This document shows positions 11,596-25,734 of a DNA stretch of 64,000 nt, one piece after another. Position 1 is the first letter of the stretch, and each line of letters begins with the position of its first letter. Location: NCBI GenBank assembly GCA_028829895.1, contig CM054177.1, positions 80,177,163-80,241,162 on the forward strand, in the 5' to 3' direction. Both the position numbers and the translations under genes were made by a program. The notes under the pieces are model-generated. The model did not search any database and was not told where the DNA came from. It saw nothing but the letters and a program-made list of their open reading frames with translations. The stretch comes from Sinotaia quadrata. Lineage: Eukaryota; Mollusca; Gastropoda; Architaenioglossa; Viviparidae.

Positions 11596-12159
11596 AATGC
11601 CATAGATCCCAAAACCTGTTGTGTCAAGAACAACAAACAAAAAAATGTTATAGATATCTAGAGTAGCAACTGCAATAATACAGAATAATGATACTGATCC
11701 TATATTGTCCTTTGCTCTTACCTGTTTTACTAAATGTTATATTTATATCGACGCACACGACTGAGTTCTCCGTAGAGCGCGATCTAATGCGATCAGTCAC
11801 GATGAGCTGACTCTGCAATCAATGGGACATAACTCTATGTTAAAAACGTATTGTGGCAGAGTGCATTACTTCCCTTCAAATTGTTTTTATTTTACCGCTG
11901 TGGTTTCCTCGCCCTCTTCCCCCCACCCACTCATTCCCTGTCTCCGTCCATTCATCTTTCCCTCTCTCACATTTTCTTTTTTTTTTACTGTTCATTCTTC
12001 ATGCTTTCTCTTACCTGTTCTTAGTTCGTCCACCGGTTTCTCTCTCATTTCCTTTCTCAGTTTATTAATCTTTCGTTCTCTTACCTTCTCTTTTCCCAAA
12101 CGAGTTTTCCGTCTTTTTATAATTCGTCTCTCCCCCTCTCTCCTTCCCCCTCTCTCCTT

Positions 12160-12164
<5 letters not shown>
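11592..12164. other. No gene recognised; pyrimidine-rich right half
   Basis: From about 11890 the plus strand is strongly C/T-rich, which produces the Ser/Phe/Leu-rich ORFs at 11822-12232 and 11853-12068. These look compositional and not coding. Confidence 0.55.

Positions 12165-12215
<51 letters not shown>
12165..12215. repeat. (TC)n microsatellite
   Basis: About 25 TC dinucleotides end a longer pyrimidine-rich region. Confidence 0.97.
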
Positions 12216-12217
<2 letters not shown>

Positions 12218-13059
12218 GTACTATCCTGTTAATTATGATATTTCTATATTTGATTTTGGTGGCAGATTAATTGCTTCAATTGCTCGTCTGTTTGTGATGG
12301 GTAGATTAATGACGATGATGATTCCGCTATCTATACGCCCCACAGGAATTGCTGTAAAACTTTTCATCTTGGCAATGTTTTCGGTTTTTGGTGGATTCCT
12401 GTGGGGCCTTCCTCCTTTCACTGGTATTCAAGGAGGGTGGGTGGGGTGTTCGTGCGTTGTTGGGTTTGTGTTGTATTTCTATGTCTGCTCGTTGTTACGA
12501 CTGTCATCCGTGTGTTTGTGCATGTTGTTGGGGTGTTATTTTTTTTAAAAAAAAATATTTATTTATTTTTTTTTATTTTTTAAATTTCTTTCTTTTTTTT
12601 TAATTATGATTTTTAAAAATTTATTTATTATTTGTTAATTATGATTTTTTTTAATGTTTGAAGTGTTCGTTTGCTTTTTGGTAGGTAAATAAATTCTGTC
12701 AGATGGTGTTGTTTGATTTTGAAGTGGTTGACTAAATTTTACGTACGTAAATATTTAAGAAAGCCCATCTTACAAATAAAATTTAATAAAATATATTAAA
12801 TAAATAAAATATTTATTTAATGCATTTAGGTTAAATTATATCAATAAATCTCCGAAGAGACTGACACATTGTTTGTTTACATTTTTATATAAGTTTTAAC
12901 TGTTCGTATGATCATTGTGGCAGACTGTTTCAAGTGTTCGTTTGTTTTTGGTAGCAGATTGTTTGAACTGGGATTTTGCAATTTGTGATCTGTGTTGTTT
13001 GAGGCGTGTGCGTTGTAGAAGGGTGTGTGTGTCTTGTGTCTTTCAATATACACACGTTT
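12216..13059. other. T-rich unique sequence with a hairpin
   Basis: 12541-12660 is almost pure A/T. ORFs at 12233-12603 overlap one another in several frames and strands without a recognisable domain. The inverted repeat at 12337-12407 is annotated separately. Confidence 0.5.
12337..12407. repeat. 13-bp perfect inverted repeat, 45-nt loop
   Basis: GCCCCACAGGAAT at 12337-12349 is the exact reverse complement of ATTCCTGTGGGGC at 12395-12407. Confidence 0.85.
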
Positions 13060-13084
13060 TCGTGTCTGTGGTTGTGCATGTTTT

Positions 13085-13120
<36 letters not shown>

Positions 13121-13248
13121 TGTGTGTGTTTCTGTGTGTATTGTCATGCTTGGGTTCGTATTCGTTTGTTTCTGTTTACGTGTGCGTGAGGGTTTGTGTG
13201 TGAGTGTGTGTATTTTCGTGTTTGTGTTCGTATTCGTCTGTGTGTGTT

Positions 13249-13323
<75 letters not shown>

Positions 13324-13345
13324 TCATATTCGTTTGTATTTGTGT
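13060..13345. repeat. GT-rich region with two (TG)n tracts; shares a dispersed segment with 43.3 kb
   Basis: Pure TG runs lie at about 13088-13115 and 13268-13320. The interrupted GT-rich sequence between them, including TGTCATGCTTGGGTTCGTAT, recurs near-identically at 43365-43490. ORFs of Val/Cys or Thr/His across this region are microsatellite artefacts. Confidence 0.93.
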
Positions 13346-16089
13346 TTGTGTTCTGGTGCTTTGTTTGTTTTTGCAGTCGGAAGGAGTGTGAAGTTTACTC
13401 TGAATCTGAATGCTATCTTGATGTCTGCTGGAGTCTTGTCTGCTGAAGTCTAGTTGCAAAGGGCATTGGCGTTTTCTTTAATGTATATACGGTTTGATTT
13501 CGGCTGATTGGTAGGTAGTATAGATGAGAGTGTTGTGAGGCCCCCCGACCCCTGAGTGCCCATCTGTCCTTTGATGTCCGGCTTTTCAGAGGAACGTAAT
13601 GGCGCTACATTTGGTCTTATAGTTGTCCATACAGCTAGGTGTGTAATTGCTTTTGTGTAAATGCATTAGATCTATGATATCATTAATCTCATATCTTTAA
13701 ATTTCATTAACTCATAATAGACACAATCACAGTTATCAGTACTCATTATTAACTGGCCTACAATATAAAGTGGTATTAAAAATAATATTAAACAACCGCT
13801 AATATTACAGCCATTGTACGGTTTTATGTGTGAAGAAGGCAAAGGAAATCAACTCTGGCATACATTCTTGGTATATGTTGCCTTATTTCCCTTTAACCAT
13901 TTCATATATTTTTCAATAAAACTGCTGTATTTGATTTTTTCTTATTTATTTAAATTATTAAATTTGTCATCATAGCAATTATATGGAATTAAAAAGTATG
14001 AGTGTTTAGGTTGTGCGAATTTATAATTTAAATACCAAGTGGACTTTTAATAAATTAGTTTTGTACAGATACACGTTTGGACTATGCATACAGACATAGA
14101 TATAAATACATACATCAGTATGCATACAAACATAGATATCTATAAATACATTAATTCACACGAAGATTCGTAGAAAAAGCAAAGAAAGTAACCGACCAAA
14201 CAAGAACAAAATCTTGACACATGTATGTTAAATGACAAAAGAACAAATCTGGCAATTTATGTTAACTGACTAATCTTTATTTTGCTGAGACTGTATACAC
14301 TCTTTCACACACAATGCGCACTGTTTCAGACATTTAAACTGAAATATTTTAAATTATATTTAAATTTTAAAAACGAAACAAACATAAAAAGTACACTTGG
14401 ACTGCAAAATATTCATAGATCTGTTTCACACACAAAATGTTAAACACTATCATTTAATTCAAACGCTCGTCTACAGCATGCCAACGGTTACAAAACTTTC
14501 AATACTTATCGAATTACTAGAACACATTTAAGTAATTAACAATACAATAATCGCAGACATGTGAAATATCAGGTGGCACTTTTCTGAAGAGGAAACAGTC
14601 ATACTTTTTGACGCCCCAGCGAAACCATTCTCAAAAGGTCTGTGACCTAAAACATCACACATCTCAGTCGCAACGAAAGTGTCTTTTTTTTTTTTTTCTT
14701 TTTCAAACGAGCTTTTTGAAAAAGTTTGCAGTGTTGTAGAGTACATTTCATGCATGAACCGTTAGTTAAACTTATGGACAGCACGCATTTGCCGATGAGA
14801 GGGAGCGAGAGATTGCGAGCCAAAAATAGAAAACGAGATGTATACGGAAGTGCCTTAATTCACTCCGACATTACGCAATCATTACCGAGGGCACAAATTA
14901 CAAAGTATGCTAATCACTTTACGGATCAAGGCTGTGTTCCAACAACAGCATTAATTAACATAATCAACTAACCGGACAAAGTGAAGTAAACTTTGTTGCA
15001 AGTATGTGATCTCTCTTGAAAACATCGTAACGTTTTCAACAGTGCTGTGTTTTTTTTTTTATTTGATTGTTTTATAGGTTTGCCTTTGTTTTATCCGATT
15101 GTATTATTTGTTTGTTTTTATTTGTTTTATTTGATTGTTTTATTTGTTTTTTTTTTTTTTTTTTCATTTGATTGTTTTATTTGTTTGTTTTTGTTTGTTT
15201 TATCTGCAGTTTGTTTGGTTTGGTTTGAGTGGAATGGACGAAAACCTCTGTATATCGTTAGCCGTTCACACGTCTAACGCAAAATGACTTTCCGGTTTAG
15301 AAATAAACATCAGTCAGTAGATGGACGACGGTCAGAGGACCATTTTATTGCTGGGCATCATAATCTGCTACCCGTACCCGTTCGCATACTCATAAAAGTG
15401 TTCTAATAAAGTCTGGAAACAGTCGACAACACAAGCGGATACCAGTGAATGGGGTGGGGGTAGGCTGCTGTGCATAGGGAAAAGGAAACGAAAATCTGAA
15501 AACAGTATAAGAACATCTTTAGAAACGAAGTTGTTTTCTTTCTCTTCCCCCACCCCCACCCCTATTTACAAATGCGATCGTAGTACTGTGTGGAATATAA
15601 CGACAGCATGTTCACGGTCGCCGTAGGCAATATTACACGTCGTAATCTGGCTTAGAATAGAAATAGAGGTAGAACGTATTAAAATTAGTTATCCTCAAAG
15701 CAAGTGTGAAAAAGTCATTGACGTTCTACCTCGGTAAGAAAACCTGTTTTGTATTGTATATTTCTTGGGACAATTTCGTTTGTTTAATAAAATTGTTTCT
15801 TTTCTGAAAAACAAAATGCACCAACTAATTTACTTAACAGTCATAAGAATTTAAAAGTGATAAAAAGAGATTGTTAGAAAAATGAAAGGAAGTAAAAAAA
15901 AAAAAAAAGAAACAAACATTTCAATGAATCAACAAAAAATCTGTATATTACGAGTGATAACTTACTAATATTTTCAGGATCAACTACCAAAGTTCAGGAA
16001 TGCTGCTGGCATTCAAACTTTTATTTCTAATGTGAAATTCTACCAAAGCGGGGTTGGGTAGGATGTTGCGGGCCACTCAACTACTCTCT
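13346..16089. other. Unique sequence, no gene recognised
   Basis: AT-rich with T-rich patches at 15047-15200. Short ORFs (14528-14755, 14726-14971, 15047-15277, 15368-15559) show no domain and are partly compositional. I found no repeat array or element end here. Confidence 0.5.
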
Positions 16090-16370
16090 AGAGCTGATCA
16101 TCGCACAGAATTAAATCAGTTCACATAAAACTGATCATCGCGCAGGATTACATCAGTTCACACAAAAATGGATCATCGCCTATGATTAAATCAGGTCACA
16201 TAAAACCGATCATCGCGCAGGATTTAACAGGCTCATACAAAAATGATCATTGTAGAGGATTAAATCAGTTCACACAAAAATGATAATCACGCAGGATTAC
16301 ATAAGTTAACACAAAAATGATCATCGCTCAGGATTAAATCAGTTCACACAAAAATGATCATCGTACAAGG
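16090..16370. repeat. ~37-39-bp minisatellite, about 7-8 copies
   Basis: The core is GATCATCGCGCAGGATTA followed by ATCAGTTCACACAAAA. Copies are moderately diverged. Confidence 0.93.
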
Positions 16371-16589
16371 GGTTAGATCGTCAGTCAGGATTCAATTATT
16401 ATTTGATCTTTCAACAGGATTTAATCACCGCACTGATCTGGTCATCGTCCACGGAGTTTCGATCTTTAGTTAGGGTGTGATACAAGCCATCATGTAGCGA
16501 GTATGATTAACCTTTCAAGACTGATCATCCGATAAGGCGCGACTGATAAGTCGCGGGCACAAAATTCGTCAGGTATAAGATAACTGATA
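16371..16589. other. Decayed extension of the preceding array
   Basis: Scattered ATCATC and GATTTAATCA remnants suggest worn copies of the 16.1-kb repeat. Confidence 0.4.
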
Positions 16590-16762
16590 AGTGGACTGTG
16601 AGATCGCATAGAGAGTAGACTGTGAGACCGCATAGAGTGTGGACTGCGACCGCATAGAGAGTGGATTGTGAGACCGCCTAGAGTGTGGACTGAAACCGCA
16701 TAGAGAGTGGACTGAGACCTCATAGAGAATGGACTGTGAGACGCATAGAGAAAGGACTGACA
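16590..16762. repeat. ~22-25-bp minisatellite, about 7 copies
   Basis: The unit is close to GTGGACTGTGAGACCGCATA plus GAGA. Copies differ by short indels. Confidence 0.93.
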
Positions 16763-16849
16763 GAGCTAAACTACTTTCAAAGAAATCAGGGAACTCACTG
16801 GGAATCCGGAACTTGGAACTCCCCATTACCGCTGACAGAATCATTAGTC
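16763..16849. other. Spacer between two arrays
   Basis: Short unique sequence without features. Confidence 0.5.
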
Positions 16850-17050
16850 GTCGAATACACGTCACTCTTAATATCCAGTCATGTAATACACGTCACTCTT
16901 ATTATCCAGTCATGTAATACACGTCACTCTTATTATCCAGTCATATAATACACGTCACTCTTAATATCCAGTCATGTAATACACGTCACTCTTAATACCC
17001 AGTCATGTAATACACGTCACTCTTATTATCCAGTCGTTTGACACACGTTA
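16850..17050. repeat. 31-bp minisatellite, about 6 copies
   Basis: The unit contains ACACGTCACTCTTATTATCC followed by AGTCATGTAAT. It is nearly homogeneous. Confidence 0.95.
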
Positions 17051-17334
17051 TTCTAGACAGCTTCCGGTTTTGCTCTACCTGTCGTTAACAAAGAAAGCAC
17101 TTAAGTCTTTACATTCAAACGCAACAAAAGGACTAAGGCAAGAAAGAAAAAAAGCAGGAAACATTAAAACCAATTAAAATATATTCTTGAGGCTGACTAA
17201 ATAAATGTGCCTCTAGTTGTACTTGGGTGTGAGACAAGATTAAGCACATTAGGAACAGCAGCAGAAGAAAGAATTTAAAAGTAAATTTAAAAAGCAGGAT
17301 GACCTATGTCAGAGGTCAAATGAGTTTAAGTAAA
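17051..17334. other. Unique spacer
   Basis: No ORF or repeat of note. Confidence 0.5.
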
Positions 17335-17800
17335 CAGTATGGTTCAGTCCAAGCAAATCTGTGTTTGTTTCGGTGCGTGGATTATAAAGAGTAAGGTACA
17401 ATCTAAATAAACCTGTTTGTTTTGGTGACTGGATTATAAAGAGTAAGGTACAATCTAAAAAAAACCTTTTGTCTTGGTGACTGGATTATAAAGTGTAAGA
17501 TACAATCTAAGCAAACCTGTTTGTCTTGGTGGGTAGATTTCAAATAAACAGAAACCTACAGTCCAAGTAAATATGTGTCCATCAAACTTGAGTGGGCTTA
17601 AATAAACAGTAATGGACAATCCAGCCAAACCTGTCCTCTGGTCTTGGTCGAGTGGATTCAAATAAATAGTAATGGACAATCCAGCCAAACCTGTCCTCTG
17701 GTCTTGGTCGAGTGGGTTCAAATAAATAGTAATGGACAATCCAAGCTAAACTGTTCTCTGGTCTTGGTCGAATGGGTTGAAGTAGATAGCAACTGACAAT
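17335..17800. repeat. ~58-60-bp minisatellite, about 8 copies, diverged to homogeneous from left to right
   Basis: The left copies carry GGATTATAAAGAGTAAGGTA and the right copies carry TAATGGACAATCCAGCCAAA. The shared frame is (C/T)AATC.A..AAACCTGT...GTCTTGGT. The three rightmost copies are almost identical. Confidence 0.92.
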
Positions 17801-19049
17801 CGAGGCCTGCGGCGGCCTTAATACAATGGATTCTATTCAACAGTAACATAAAGTTAACAAATGTGTAGCTTTAGTGAAGTCAATTCCGAAACACGTTAAC
17901 GTACTATACAGGCAAAATTGCTATTGTCAGAATCAAGTAAACAGAAATGAACAGTTCAATCTAACTTGTGGGGAGCCAAATCAGTGTACAGTCAGCTAAT
18001 CTAAACGATATAGTGTCGGTAAACTTTAATAAACTGAAGGTTCAGCAAACTGGTATTTTGAAAGGACAAACAAACTGGTGTCAGGCAAAGTTCAGCAAAT
18101 CGCTGTATGTTGCAAATTCAAAAAACTCCCCCGGCCCCTCCAAAGTGCATTTTTAACATGTGTTACACAGTGTTTTAATTTTACAAACATCTATCATTAT
18201 ATTTATATCGATGGATGCTTGGAAAACCTTAACAAAATATATATAATCAGATCAAACAAGTTTTAGAAACTCTATCAGTCACAATTTATAGATCTGTATA
18301 ATATTTTAAACAATAATGTTAATATGTATTTTAAGACTAAAAGAAAAGATTTACGATAACAAATCGTATGCAGCAATATAACAAATTAATATACTAATAT
18401 AAACTCTATAAAATGAGAAAATCTTTCTTTACAGGCATCATGCGGCATAAAGAGATAATAATATTATAAAAGCAGCAATGGATATTACAGTTCTTTAGTT
18501 TTAAGTGAGCAAAAACAATAACGGATAAATCGCTTTACAAATGAGTCTCTATAATCGGCTTTATTTCGAATTAATTATTAATAAATAAGTAATTAAGAAA
18601 AATCAGTCAAACTAGCAACCACTTAATTCGTCCACTCATTTATCAGTCAGTTCATGCAATCCACTTCAATCCAATCCAATCCAATCCAAACCTCTCCAGC
18701 ATTTCGGTACAAAACAAATTTTAAATTTCTTTTCAAGCGCATTAGATCTCAAATCGGTAATAAAAAATACTTTCTCGCATGAAATGAAACATGAAAAATA
18801 TATTAACAACAGAATTTCATTACTGTCCAGTTACCGAAGACATCAAACAAAGACACTTCTAGTTTCTCAAACGCTGACCTTGACCTCCCCATTAACGAGA
18901 TAACTCCAGTTGTAGATGAAAACTACTCGCCGACTCCAACACACGTCGAATATACAGCAAGAAATCAAGGACTGGTTTTTAGAAAGCGATCATGCTTACA
19001 TGACTGAAAGAGCAACAACACCAAGAAAATGATGGCAAATAAATGTCAT
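17801..19049. other. Unique AT-rich sequence, no gene recognised
   Basis: Weak further resemblance to the preceding array persists to about 18100. A small (CCAAT)n-like run sits near 18668-18688. Confidence 0.5.
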
Positions 19050-19470
19050 TGCGCTACCCGTAGTTTGTCTGACATGTATAGACACATTTGCCTGACATAC
19101 ATTGGCTTTTGCTTGACCCTAAGTGATCTCCCGTAGATTGTCTGGCACGTAAAAACACTTCTTATTTCATCTGCCTGAAAAGTAATTGACCTTCACTTAT
19201 CTCCTTTAGCTTTCCTGGTACGTATGGGCACTTCTCTGGTAATTTGCCTGAAACATTTCTTGTCTAACCTTGAATGATATAATGGTAGTTTGCCTGTCTT
19301 CTACACATATTTCTGTTATACGTATAGTTTATACCTGATTCTATCTGATCTCTCGTCGTTCGCCTGACTCATCATTTTTTGCCTGACACATTGTTTTTGC
19401 CTAATGCAGTTCGCTTGGCTCTAATTGATTTTCTGTACTCCGCTGGACACACATCATAGCTTACTTGTTT
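19050..19470. repeat. ~75-bp degenerate minisatellite, about 6 copies
   Basis: Copies can be aligned through GATCTCCCGTAG, TTGCCTGA and a TTGACC..(A/C)A(A/C)T tail, but with heavy substitution. This is an old array. Confidence 0.7.
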
Positions 19471-21195
19471 GAATACAACTAATAAGTGTTTGGTGCGTGG
19501 TGCAGGTGCTTTTCTTTGTAATTCGCTGTCTTCGCTATCCCGTAGGTTTGCAGACGCACAGTTGTCAAATGTAAATTAAGCCATACTGATCTGCGGAACC
19601 AAACCGTGCTTTTAAAATCTTTCAGTCACGCACGTCAGTTGCACGAGAAAGCAAGCGGCGTGGTTTCCTTACAGGGTCCGCTTTGTGACACAAAAAGTGA
19701 ACACGTCATTCTCCATCATTTACACTTATTCATGACGTAACACCCACACCCTTCACGAACGTTGTAACAATGGTCTCCACTTATTCGCGGAGTGTGCTAC
19801 AAGACATTTTGTTAACTTTCAGGACACCGACAAATTTGTCCGGTTGAGAAAAATGCAGTGCTGTTTCGGATGTACATTTGTTATTATTAACTTATTCGTT
19901 AATAAGTGATACTTCCGAAACTATTCTAGAAAGACTGAATTACGTTTTACAACACTCTTCTTGCTAATTGTTTCAGAATATCAGTTAGCCTTGTTTTGTT
20001 CCTAACGTCTACGTTAGAAACTGGGATTATAGCTAATGGAGTGCTGGGTGATCTCCCCTAGTACAATAGGATTCATTGTGAAAGAGCCCCTTCTACTAAA
20101 ATGCCCTAATATTTAAGTGGTCGCTAAGCAAATCGTTCTTCACTCACAGATACAGATATGGAGTGGTTCCTAAAATTGAATCTTCCTTATCATCAGCTAT
20201 AGGTTGCAACTAGCAGTTTATAAAATTAAATAAAATACATTTTGAAATCATTTACTAATTCACAGATTTGCAGTGACTGATAGAACACTTTCCAAACCCA
20301 CACCTACTGACTGAACAGATTGATAAGGAAACATTTCTATTAATTCATTATGGAGTGGCAAAGACTGTTAGACACATTCTAATACACTACTGTAATAAGT
20401 ATTTTGTTAAAATTTCCCAGGTTTGTTTACAGAGTTACTGGACTTTTAAACAGCACCTTCATCATCATAGCCTCATGCAGTAATTAACGTTAATGGCTTT
20501 TTTAAAATTTCGACTGTGCATATATATATATATATATATATGTGTTTGTTTGTGTGTGTGTGTGTGCGTGCGTGCATAATGCGATTACTCTCATTATATT
20601 CCATATAATTAAGAGTTTTAACATGTTAGCAAATAAGATATTAATGTTGGCGTTGATTTCAACACCTAAGACCTGAGGTTCTGTTGTTATTTTTTGCTGT
20701 TTTTTAAAAGTGCCATATACATTACTTTATTAGTAAGTGCTCATTTTCTTCAATTTATTTTGTGATTTAAAGATTCAGCAATTATACTGAAATGTTAAAG
20801 AATGAGTTATTTCCACTTTCCCCTTATTTATTATTTTTTTCAATTGTACTTTATTATCTGTCTAGGGCCTAGAAGAACGTCATTAAAAAATATTTTGGTG
20901 TTCCGTGCATTGAATGGAAAACTATTTGAAATGTTTCTAAAGTGGTCAAATTTTTTTTTGTTTTTGTTTTCAATGGAAATTTTAAGGAGTAAAAACAAAA
21001 ATATTTGTTTTCATTAGTACTTTTGTTGTGTCTTAGCAGTTACGAGTTTTATTTTTTATTTATGTATTTGTTTTTAGTTCTAGTATTATTATGAACAAAA
21101 ACTAAACATGCATGAATACAATATAGTATAGATGATACAACAAATATTTAATTATATCTGTCGTTTAAATAAAGCAGTTAGAATGAAAACATATT
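19471..21195. other. Unique sequence with a (TA)n(TG)n tract
   Basis: A (TA)n run at about 20519-20541 passes into a (TG)n-type run to about 20575. An ORF at 20802-21017 is Phe/Lys-rich and looks compositional. No gene seen. Confidence 0.5.
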
Positions 21196-21655
21196 TTAGT
21201 AATTTACTGAAATAAGGACTGGAATTGGAATTAAATGGTTTACTGAAATAAGATTGACTGGAATTGGAATTAAATGATTTACAGAAATAAGATGGACTGG
21301 AATTAGAATTAAGTTATTTACTGAAATAAGATGGAATTGGAATTTAATGGTTTAATGAAATAAGATGGACTGGAATTGGAATTAAGTGACCTATTGAAAT
21401 AAGATGGACTGGGCTTGAATTAATTATTTACTGGAATTGGAATTAAATGATTTACAGAAATAAGATGGATTGGACTTGAATTAAGTTGTTTACTGAAATA
21501 AGATGGACTGAGAATAGTAGTAAGTGAGCTACCGAAATAAGACGGATTGAAAGTTTTAGTACGTGGTTTACTGAAATTAGATGGAGAGAAAGTAATAGAA
21601 AGTACACTTTACTGAGATAAGATTGGCTGAAAGTGATACAAAGGGATTAAGAAGA
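21196..21655. repeat. ~41-45-bp minisatellite, about 10 copies
   Basis: The core is TTTACTGAAATAAGATGGAC followed by TGGAATTGGAATTAA. Left copies are more alike than right copies. Confidence 0.92.
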
Positions 21656-22749
<1,094 letters not shown>

Positions 22750-22837
22750 AATTCCCCTTTGCAAATAAGTTCGATCACAGATGTCCTGAGCCCACTGATT
22801 CATTTTGGGACAGCATTCCACATCATTCCACCTGTGA

Positions 22838-22838
22838 A

Positions 22839-22935
<97 letters not shown>

Positions 22936-23021
22936 CATCCATCCATCCATCCATCCATCCATCCATCCATCCATCCATCCATCCATCCATCCATCCATCT
23001 ATCTATCTATCTATCTATCTG
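22838..23021. repeat. Compound tetranucleotide array (CTAT)n-(CCAT)n-(CTAT)n
   Basis: About 24 CTAT repeats, then about 16 CCAT repeats, then about 5 CTAT repeats with no spacer. Adjacent blocks differ by one base per unit. Confidence 0.99.
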
Positions 23022-23841
23022 CAGTGGTTAAAGACTATTGCACATATTTCTTTGAATGGTAGGGGGGTTGTTTCACATTTGCATATATATTATTTCTCTT
23101 CTCCAAAATAGTAACATTAATACATTTTAGACTTAGATTGACCTTGACCCAGTTTGTCCATAGTAGATCTCATCACCCTACTCATCTCCAATTATCTCTT
23201 TAATTGTTAAATAAGTGTTTTCTATTTATTAAAATATTGCTCTTAACTATTTTTCTTTTAAAAAATTCCTTTGCCTTTTGGTCTTTTACTTCCGGGACGT
23301 TTATCACTTTATATTCACCGTGAAAGATTCGAGCTAAGTCGGTTTGTCTGAAGTGAATACAGTTTTATTTCAACTAGATTTATGCAGCCTTTCAGATGTG
23401 AGATAGGCAGATCTGAAAGTTCTTCCAAGATGGAAATCCGTATCCAAAAGGCCACTTACTCAGCAGTTTCAGTCTGCCATCTAATGGAAGTGTATTTAGA
23501 ATGTTGAAAGAGAATTACGACCTTGGCAGTTCCTTAAATCAGTGCACTCTGTGTCTTCTTAGTTTGGCCAATTTTACTTTGTTATTAAATACATAATCTT
23601 AACTGGCATAACAAAAAAAAAATGATGAATGTCGCAGTAAAATGTACTGTTGTTACATTATATATAAGCCTGTTTATACTTTTTATTACTTTAAGTAATT
23701 TAATCTACAAATTTTATTTCTTCCTTTTCTTCTTCTCCTTTTTCTTCTTCGTCGTCCATTGTTTTACTAATGCTGCTGCTGCTACTTCTATTTTTATCTT
23801 TACTACAACTTCTATTACTTAAACTACTGCTACAGGCAACA

Positions 23842-23894
<53 letters not shown>

Positions 23895-24371
23895 TTGTAT
23901 TAACATGAATAGATTATATTTTATGCACATCTATAATTTTTTGTGTTGATTGTATGCATTACTAAAGCGAAATTTTGTTACCGTTACTAGCAGGCAAAAA
24001 CAAACAACAAAAATTATATAACTTCGATTTCCATAGAAACTCAGCCATTTACATGAAAAAAGAATACAAATTCGCATGGTTTCAATCATAGCGAGGTAAC
24101 ATTTACATAAAACATCTACACTACATAGCCGATTTACCTCCCTTATCAACATGGACCAAAGTTTAGCAAGGGAAATAATCTCTTAGCAATGCTACCCATT
24201 CCAACTGCGCGAACGAAAGAAGTGAGAATAGTTCTGATATTTGAACATCAGTATTGTTATTTGGGACCAGCATGAAAAAATTAACAAAAAATAAAAAAAT
24301 TATATCAAAGCAATCTACACATCCTGAATCCTATCGTCTGCTTTCAGCCCAATTATGAGATAAAAAAAATC
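23022..24371. other. Unique AT-rich sequence, no gene recognised
   Basis: Contains the (CAT)n tract at 23841-23894. Short ORFs are compositional (poly-Phe or poly-Met from triplets). Confidence 0.5.
23841..23894. repeat. (CAT)n trinucleotide, about 18 copies
   Basis: An uninterrupted CAT run. It gives a poly-Met run on the minus strand. Confidence 0.98.
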
Positions 24372-24447
24372 AGGCGTGCGCATATGCCATTGGTTGATTA
24401 CTAAAGACATCTTATCAGCGCGCATGCGTATGGTTTTTTTACGTCAC
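24372..24447. promoter_or_regulatory. Candidate promoter element cluster (NRF-1-like, CCAAT, CRE-like)
   Basis: Within 76 bp there is an inverted CCAAT box (ATTGG at 24389-24393). An NRF-1-like GCGCGCATGCG lies at 24418-24428, with a second weaker TGCGCATATGC at about 24378-24388. A CRE-like TTACGTCAC lies at 24439-24447. Such sites are typical of housekeeping animal promoters, but no transcript start or adjacent exon is visible, so this is inference from motif clustering. Confidence 0.35.
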
Positions 24448-25299
24448 AAACATTTTCGCTCAGAGCTACCAATATTTCTGCTTGATTAAGTTTTAAACTT
24501 AAACTCGTTGTCTAGGAAATAAATGAAAGTTTGTGTTTGATATCGAAGTATTTCTAAAATATTAGGTATTATGAGTATAGATTATTATGTTATATTTACT
24601 TAAACTGGAAGTAGACAAAATAGCCTAAAGAGAGACATCTAACGCCCCCCCCCCCCCCCATCACACGTTATCTGCATTGCCAAGTTAGGCTATCCTCATC
24701 TGTTAAATGAAATCACATAGTCAACGTATTTGTTAAAAAGTTCAAATAAATATAAATCTATAATGATAAAAGATGAAGTCGCATTGTCAACAATATACGT
24801 TGTCTGTGCAACAAGTATTAGGAAGAAATACAAATTTTGTCATTTAATAAATTTGATAATCATCTTAACTTTGCAATTCAATACCTCCAAAGAGACGAAT
24901 TCTGTCCAATGAAACGAAGCCTTGTGACACTAAGAACGATGTTAAAAATTATTTTTAAAAAATGACACCATAAGTTTAGGTTTTATTTCCACAAAGGGAA
25001 ACGTCGGTGCTTACTTTTTTAAAAAGTGAAAAATAAAATCTGGCTTACTTACTAGATGACTCGTTCATATTTTAGTTTTCTTAAATGTCCACTTTAACTT
25101 TGCTCTACTTTCTTTATGTCATGATGTGCTAATGTCATACTTAGCGAAAGTTCTATACTTTCACTATTTCACTGTGTCATGAAAGATGATCTCTTAATCA
25201 AACATCGACATTATGTTTAAATGAAAAAAACGTCAGCCATACTACTTTTGCAATATTAAATAATTAATGCAATATTATTTTAGCGTCACTTATCCCTTG
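24448..25299. other. Unique sequence with a C15 homopolymer
   Basis: A run of 15 C residues lies at 24645-24659. No gene recognised. Confidence 0.5.
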
Positions 25300-25555
25300 A
25301 CTAAGTATTTAAGGGCCTAAATATCAAGAGTGTCTACTCATCATGCTTCACTGATTAATGACCGATCCATTCAGAGTTACCTGTCCATTAACATTATATT
25401 CAAGGGCCTAAACAGCAAGGGTGTCTACTCATCACCCTTCACTAATTAATGACCGATCCATTCAGAGTTACCTGTCCATTAACATTATATTCAAGGGCCT
25501 AAACATCATGGGTGTCTGTACTCATCACGCTTCAATGATTTAATGATCAGTGTAA
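25300..25555. repeat. ~91-bp minisatellite, nearly 3 copies
   Basis: The units share GGGCCTAAA, GGGTGTCTACTCATCA, CTTCACTGATTAATGACC and CCATTCAGAGTTACCTGTCC. The first two full copies are very similar and the third is decayed. Confidence 0.9.
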
Positions 25556-25734
25556 CTTGTCCCTTTAACTTGGCATTTAGAGATATTATTGTACCCTATT
25601 ATACTGGATTAATTCACTGACGTATTGTCTGGCTCCATCCCATTCTTTGCTATTTCTAAACGTGATCTCTGAAACCCATTTATTTCGCCAGCAGCATTCG
25701 TGTACACCACATTTTTTTTTTTTTTTTGGGGGGG
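25556..25734. other. Spacer with a T/G homopolymer
   Basis: T-run then G-run at about 25711-25736. Confidence 0.6.

Noticed and set aside
12915..13453. ORFs of poly Val-Cys or Thr-His across (TG)n tracts, and similar ones at 22.5, 26.1, 41.6, 43.2, 45.1, 45.8 and 57.4-58.5 kb
   Set aside because: Dinucleotide repeats lack stops in most frames, and the proteins are pure repeat translations with no flanking domain.
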